From contig CM072335.1 of NCBI GenBank assembly GCA_036874045.1, positions 13,908,001 through 13,972,000 of the forward strand: a stretch of 64,000 nucleotides of DNA, read 5' to 3'. Below, piece by piece: positions 58,986 to 64,000 of this stretch. How positions within the stretch are numbered: the first letter of the stretch is position 1; each line of letters begins with the position of its first letter. The notes beneath the pieces are model-generated. The model did no database searches. It worked only from the letters and a program-made list of their open reading frames with translations, and was not told where the DNA came from. Source of the DNA: Cymodocea nodosa (lineage: Eukaryota > Streptophyta > Magnoliopsida > Alismatales > Cymodoceaceae). A program made the position numbers and the translations under genes.

Positions 58986-61130
58986 CAAGTTGACAAAAGG
59001 TTAGCTCAAATATATAGTGACTATTTCTTTTCTGAAGAAATACTTGATGAAGTTTGGTTAGAACTTAAAAATACAACTGACAATATACAATACATGGGCA
59101 TTAGAAGTAAATTTGATAGAGAGTATCGTATGAAATGTGCTGAAATAGCATTTTTGGAACAATATGCTCAATACTTGGAAAAAGGAGTAAGTTCTTTAAA
59201 TAGAATTCCTCAAACACCTATAAATGGAATACAACTTACATCATTTGAGGAAGAACATGAATCTGCAATACCTATACCTTTATTTTCAAAGGAAAAACAA
59301 ACAAATATTGCTGTAGGTCAAAGAAAAGTTGAAAGTCTTCAAAAGGCAATAGTTATAGAAAGTGTTTTAGAAGAATTGAAATAGAAAACTTTTATAGAAC
59401 AAATTCAGAAGAAAACAGCAATAATAGCAGAAGAGGAACTAACTTGCTACAAGAGAAAAAAAGTTAGAAAATTGAAACAAAAAGAGATTGTTTCTAAGGA
59501 AACAAATTTAGTAGAAAAAGGAAAATCAGATGAGGATTTAATTCCAAAGAACAATGCATATCTAGACATTGTGCCTTACATTGCATCTGATAAGGTCATC
59601 AGTTTAGAACACATTGAAACTAATGATGACAATGAAACTTTATTATCTTTTTCTAGAAAACTTGAAAAGAGAACAAAGCAACAACTTAGTTCAAGTCTTT
59701 CTATAGTATCAAGCCCTGATGATATGGAAATTGAACAATCAGAGCATTAGGCAAACGACATTGAACAAGTTATTACAGAAATGCTTGAAAATATTGAGGC
59801 ATTAACTAGTTCAAAGGCTAGATTGTTTGGAGTAGCAATTATTGAAAAAGATAAGACTCTAGAAGAGCTTAACATTAATCAACCTTTTTCAGAATCTATA
59901 GAACCAGAGTCTAAGAATTCACAACATATAGAAATGAAAATATCTGTTGAGGAAAATGAAGAATTACAGACAGATACACCAGTTGTTGAATTTGTGGAAG
60001 AATTGCACTCTGAACATTCTATAGAAACTTAATTAATGGATGTTGCAGATATTGAAAATGTTCCTTACATTATTGAAGTTGGAGAATCAAGCTTACTTGA
60101 GCAGCTTCAAGAAAATATTTTGATAGAGGAACACAATGACATTCATTTTGAAGAAGAGATTCTTGAAGAAGACTTAAATTCTGAATCAAGGCTTTAGGTA
60201 TCACCTTCTAAGTATAGAACACTAAACATTCAAGGCAATTCAATTTATTTTAGATTTGAGGAAGCATTGCAGAAATACAACAATTTGATTTCATGTCAAA
60301 TTTTGCATGCTCGTCCTATAAAATTTAGAAGTTTACTAGAAATCAAGGATTTATTTGAGTTTCAAGGCTTAATGCAATTCTTACTAGTTGGAACAAAATG
60401 GAAGCAATATAAAGAGCTTATTGTAGCTTTTTACAGTAATTTGGTACAGAATGAAAATCTTTTGACTACTTAAATAACTCAACAGGAGTTTACTTTATCT
60501 CCTGAATTAATTTTGGAAGTTTTGGGATTAAGGAATGGTGTTGTTACAAACAGATTTGACATTGTTAGACAACTGGAATGGGACATTCAATCTTTATCAC
60601 AGATTCCAGATGTATATACAAAAATGAGATTAATGGAAAATCTAAATGTCAAAGCTAGGTGTATTACAAATATTCTACATGCAAATTTATTTTAGAGACT
60701 CGGACATAATCTGGAAGTAAGTAGAAGTTGTTTATATGCAACTTATGGCATACTAAATAGAATACAAATAAATTGGTTTGATGTTTTCATATATCAACTA
60801 CAGCATATGAGTTCAAAGTTATTTTTTGGTGATGTTGTATGTCGAATTATTGCAAGCCAATTGAATTTATCTAACTGGCCCTTTGATACTAAAGACATGA
60901 GAGTGTTCAGTATAAAAGATTTGCAAAAACATTAGCCAACACAACAACAGCAACAACAACAACCTGACCTTCAACAACAACAACTGCAAAACTATTCAAA
61001 TCAAGTACAACAATAACCAGAGCTACCTCCTAACTTAGATGTAGTGCTTAATGACATTAGAAATGATATTAGGCATCTAGGAGATAAAATTTGTAATGCT
61101 ATTAGTGATATCATTAGGAGGAATAGATAA
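58986..61130 (+). pseudogene. Element D extra ORF (homolog of B and G1 extra ORFs)
   Basis: One single frame runs from the junction (AQIYSDYFFSEEILDEVWLE) through ATG 59094 to TAA 61128. Eight in-frame stops lie at about 59382, 59748, 60030, 60195, 60471, 60693, 60933 and 61014. All are TAA or TAG where CAA or CAG would fit, and there is no frameshift. The N-terminal two thirds is acidic and Glu-rich. The conserved domain follows: FRSLLEIKDLFEFQGLMQFL (60320-60380), YKELIVAFYSNLVQNENLL (60410-60465), ELILEVLGLRNG, then IQINWFDVFIYQL and KLFFGDVVCRI (60760-60850). A Gln-rich tract (60940-61015) and a short helix (LNDIRNDIRHLGDKI) end it. It aligns segment by segment with G1 (48870-49410). Function unknown; no membrane segment or signal peptide seen. 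Confidence 0.8.
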
Positions 61131-61540
61131 ATGTACTGTCATTTGTTTGTTTACTTGATTTTTGAATACAAAATGTAATGTTTGTATTTATTGTTTGAAT
61201 ATTTGAATAATACATTTTACTGTAAATATGTTTTCATTCTTATTAATGTTTACAAAAAGTTTAGTTGTACATACTTGCCTCTCATTTTTTTTACTATGTA
61301 ATCATCTTTTTGATTAATGACAAAAAGGGGGAGATGATTATGTGATTATTGAAATTTTTCTAAAAGTTTTACTTCTAAGAGATAGTTTTTCACACAAACA
61401 ACAAAAATAAGCTTTAGTGAACTTAAGTCAACAAACTTATTTGTTGAATTAAAACTTAACCCAACGGAGATGCTTCGTTGAGTTAAACATATTTTATAAT
61501 TGATTTAATATGATTTTGTCATCATCAAAAAGGGGGAGAT
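61131..61540 (+). promoter_or_regulatory. D 3' non-coding region and polypurine tract
   Basis: The tract AAAAAGGGGGAGAT (61527-61540) abuts TGTTGAG. A second, near-identical AAAAAGGGGGAGATGATTAT lies at 61323-61342, an upstream tract copy. AACTCAAC/GTTGAGTTA dyads occur at 61430-61485. Confidence 0.85.
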
Positions 61541-63297
61541 TGTTGAGTATTTTGTTTTGATGATGTATGCTAAACGAATGTAATCATATTTACTTAGTTA
61601 CTATTGTTTGTGTAATTAAATTTAGAACATCAATTAATACAGAAAAATTTTATTGATATAAATACTTGTTTGTAATGGATCTAAAATTATACTATGTTAA
61701 ATAACTAGTCGTTAAGTTATACTAACTTTCATTTAACTAAACATTAAATTAACGTGTGTTTTTATTATAAAGCATGATATGTTTTAAAGTTACATTTTTT
61801 GTATCATGTATAGTGCACGTTAAGACAACTCGTTGAGTTAGTGCGTTATTTGTAAAAAAGTAACGTGAGAACTCATTGAGTTATAGGCTTAAAGGTTAAA
61901 ATAGGTCACGTGAAAACTCGTTAAGTTAGTGAGCAAAAGGTTAAAATGAAGAGACGAACTCATTAAGTTAGTATTATGCACGTGTTGAAATTAAAGTTCA
62001 TGAATGTTATATTGTATCACGTGAGTTGCACATATTTAACTTGTTAAGTTAACATAACTACACACGTTGAGTTGCTATATTGAATACTAAGGTAACACAT
62101 TAGGTTAACATTATAAACTTAAAGTTATTATTATTACACGTGGTAAATACCTTATTGTAAAAACATTTATTTATTACTAGATTGATGATTTATTAGGATT
62201 TTCGAAGACTTACAACCGTAACTATCCGAAACTCAAACTATTTTCGATAAGTTAGCATCTAACCTTCCGAAAGATAACTTAAGTCATGGTTTCAGGTCAC
62301 GACACGTGTCTCACTAGTTTTATGGTAAAAAGATATTTCAGATACTTAGAAAACTTAACTATCCGATACTTAAACACTTTTTGGTGAGTTAGCATTTAAC
62401 CTTTTGAAAGACAGGTTAAGCTAGTTCATTGAGTTAGCGTAACACCACATACTTAGTTCGTTGAGTTAGCTAAAGTACTTGTCACGTGATTTGGCATATG
62501 ATGAACTCATTAAGTTAGATACGTTAAGTTATAAATATACTTGTTTTACTCATTTAGTTAACATTAACACAATGACTTATTATTACACTTGATGAAAAAA
62601 TTTGGACTAGAAAGTTTATTTTGTAGGAAATTTTTTAGAGATCCAAGTTTGATGATTAAAGAAAATTCGAAAGGAAAACGTGAGTTAGAACGTGTGTATT
62701 TCGATGAAGGAAAAAGAGAAAACGTGAAGAGTGGAAAACTGATTGTGGTTAAACGTGGAGGATATGCATGAAATGAAGATATAATATAAAAGACATAGAA
62801 TTCTCGTTGATCAATCATCCCTACACACCAAACGAAATATATTTTCAGAGATCAAAACACCTCTCTAGAGAAAAGCTCTCAGATAGAAGAAAATTTAGTG
62901 AAGAAGAGAATGTTAGATATATGTCACTGAAGATTTGAAGAATTAGAAGAAAGTAAATTCAGTAAAGCAGAGAAAGTCAGATATTTGTCACTGAAGAATT
63001 GCAGAAGAAGAAGAAGATGAAGAAAAATCTCAAACAGGGAGAAATGTTTTAAATTCCGCAAATTAGTTTTCTCTGTTTGTAGTTATAAAATTGATTAGAT
63101 GAAACATAGTATCGTTATATAATTACATCTACAATTTCTGAGGAGAATTGAATTGTATATTGTAATTGAAACCTTGAATAAAATGATTTGATTAAAACAA
63201 TTTCTCGACTTGTTTTTTAATTATTGAAGTTTCAATTATACTTGAAAATGTTGAAAAACACAATTCACCCCCTCTTGTGTAGCCATTCAATCCTACA
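61541..63297 (+). repeat. Element D 3' LTR, chimeric
   Basis: This 1757-bp LTR has copia-like termini. The segment 61805-62165 is collinear with the U3 of the Athila-like LTRs (G3 53885-54205; G1 34060-34350). The segment 62195-62410 is similar to 29870-30080 in G2, but inverted relative to LTR polarity. TATA-like AATATAAAAGACATAG (62783-62798) is identical over 16 bases to the G1 one at 34545-34560. GACACGTGTC lies at 62301-62310. ORF 62589-62771 is probably not a gene. Confidence 0.85.
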
Positions 63298-63302
63298 AAG
63301 CC

Positions 63303-63467
63303 ACTATAAAATTTCTTGTGTTCATTTGTGTGTGATTGTGCTTTATCTTCTAAATTAATCAAAATTAAGGTATTTTAGTGTCAAGTGCTTCCAAAATTAT
63401 TTTTAAAAGCAATTAGAATTACTAGGACACTATTCACCCCCCTCTAGTATGTCATTCGATCTTTACA
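63303..63467 (+). repeat. Element E 5' LTR, 3' end
   Basis: ACTATAAAATTTCTTGTGTT to GATCTTTACA aligns with the last 160 bp of the B LTR (12787-12950), including ATTCACCCCCCTCTAGT. Confidence 0.88.
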
Positions 63468-63469
63468 AG

Positions 63470-63482
63470 TGGTATCAAAGCA
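63470..63482 (+). promoter_or_regulatory. Primer binding site of E (tRNA-iMet type)
   Basis: TGGTATCAAAGCA starts two bases after the LTR end; one base differs from TGGTATCAGAGC. Confidence 0.85.
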
Positions 63483-63520
63483 ATGTTATCTCTGTAATAG
63501 ATCTAACCAATCTAAGATCA

Positions 63521-64000
63521 ATGGTAAATGGGCAACATGTACACAGACCACCTTTATTTGATAGTAACAACTATGGATTTTGGAAAAATAAAATGACTTT
63601 CTTAAATCTATCTATGGATGTGAAGGTATGGAGAGTAGTTTTTCATGGGATACAACTACCAACCATTCCAGAGGACATGTGGTTTGATGAAGATGAGAAG
63701 AAAATTCAAACAAATGTTGAAGGGATGAATACTCTAACTTGTACTCTTACTACTAAGATATATAATAAGATATCTACATGCTCTACTACACATGAGGCTT
63801 GACGTGCATTAAAGATAACTTATGAGGGCACAAATGAAGTTAAAGAGACCAAAATTAGCATACTGTTAAGAAAGTACGACATGTTCAAGATAAAAGAAGA
63901 TGAGAGTATCACTAATCTCATATCTCGATTCATTGAAATCATAAATGGCTTAAAAACCTTAGAAAAGAATTCCCTATGAAAGAACAAGTCATTAAAGTTC
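63521..64000 (+). pseudogene. Element E gag, 5' part (runs off window)
   Basis: ATG at 63521 starts MVNGQHVHRPPLFDSNNYGF, parallel to B at 13003. WKNKMTFLNLSMDVKVWRVV, then EDMWFDEDEKKIQTNVEGMN follow. TGA at 63800-63802 replaces the TGG of B's AAWRALEITYEGTNEV. The frame continues to NGLKTL near 63955, where one base appears lost compared with B (NGLKNLGKEF). It keeps Arg and Trp codons that are stops in B, so the two copies decayed independently. Confidence 0.88.

Larger units (their letters stand above)
58478..63297 (+). mobile_element. Element D: copia-derived element without gag and pol
   Basis: A truncated left LTR (58478-58985) is joined directly to an extra ORF (58986-61130), followed by a copia purine tract and a full right LTR (61541-63297). 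Flanks GAACC (58473-58477) and AAGCC (63298-63302) are probably a decayed target duplication, since B's LTR reads GGAACCACTATAAA across this point. LTR starts (TGTTGAG; TATTGAG on the left) and end (ATTCAATCCTACA) and the purine tract are of the B type. Primer site, gag and pol are missing, so D could move only with help, if at all. Confidence 0.85.

Noticed and set aside
59382-61016. Possible alternative genetic code (TAA/TAG read as Gln)
   Set aside because: Other elements here also have TGA and Trp-derived stops and frameshifts, and normal stops end the ORFs. C-to-T decay in a nuclear plant genome explains it.
62589-62771. Lysine-rich 60-residue ORF in D LTR
   Set aside because: Lies just before the TATA box in U3, overlaps an antisense ORF, no homology; left D LTR lacks the region.

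Overview
This window is plant nuclear DNA made of nested LTR retrotransposons. I see no host gene, tRNA, rRNA or CRISPR array. The proteins belong to two plant lineages. One is Sirevirus-like Ty1/copia: a DSG-type protease in front of integrase and reverse transcriptase, the YVDD/YADD box, the GMIGSLLYL block, and a tRNA-iMet primer site. The other is Athila-like Ty3/gypsy: the ASINVMP-like protease, the FMDD box, and a tRNA-Asp-type primer site. The DNA is AT-rich. I cannot name the species, but a repeat-rich flowering plant fits best.

Left half (1-28290). Element A (copia, minus strand) runs from its truncated 3' LTR at position 1 to its 5' LTR ending at 28205. Two elements are inserted in it. 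L (2484-9317, TSD TACTC) is a non-coding element with 1.8 kb LTRs. B (11223-25670, TSD GTTCT/ATTCT) is a large copia element on the plus strand. B carries an extra ORF downstream of pol, and that ORF is split by a solo LTR of the L family (20655-22840, TSD GGATT). A itself sits in an 85-bp LTR remnant (28206-28290) of the D family.

Right half (28291-64000). G2 (Athila-like, minus, 28350-57340, TSD GTCAT) contains G1 (Athila-like, plus, 33761-52498, TSD CTAGG) and the solo LTR G3 (53632-55617, TSD AGCAT). G1 contains copia element C (minus, 39952-47226). G2 and D (58478-63297) are inserted in the 5' LTR of an outer copia element E. E's LTR end, primer site and gag start close the window (63303-64000). 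Most of the window is therefore one LTR of E expanded by insertions.

Every coding region is broken. Most stop codons are explained by one C-to-T change (CAA/CAG to TAA/TAG, TGG to TAG/TGA, CGA to TGA), as expected for old methylated repeats. Several elements also lost gag, protease or LTR segments by deletion. No protein here looks functional as it stands.

Three observations stand out. (1) The LTR of D has copia ends, but about 350 bp of its U3 and its TATA region are collinear with the Athila-like LTRs of G1/G3. (2) A module of ACACATGT or CACGTG, TGACTTAAGT and a GGATAGTTA/TAACTATCC dyad recurs, in both orientations, in LTRs of both superfamilies. (3) The extra ORFs of copia B and D and of gypsy G1 are recognisably homologous. 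Together these suggest exchange of promoter and accessory-ORF modules between Ty1/copia and Ty3/gypsy elements of this genome.
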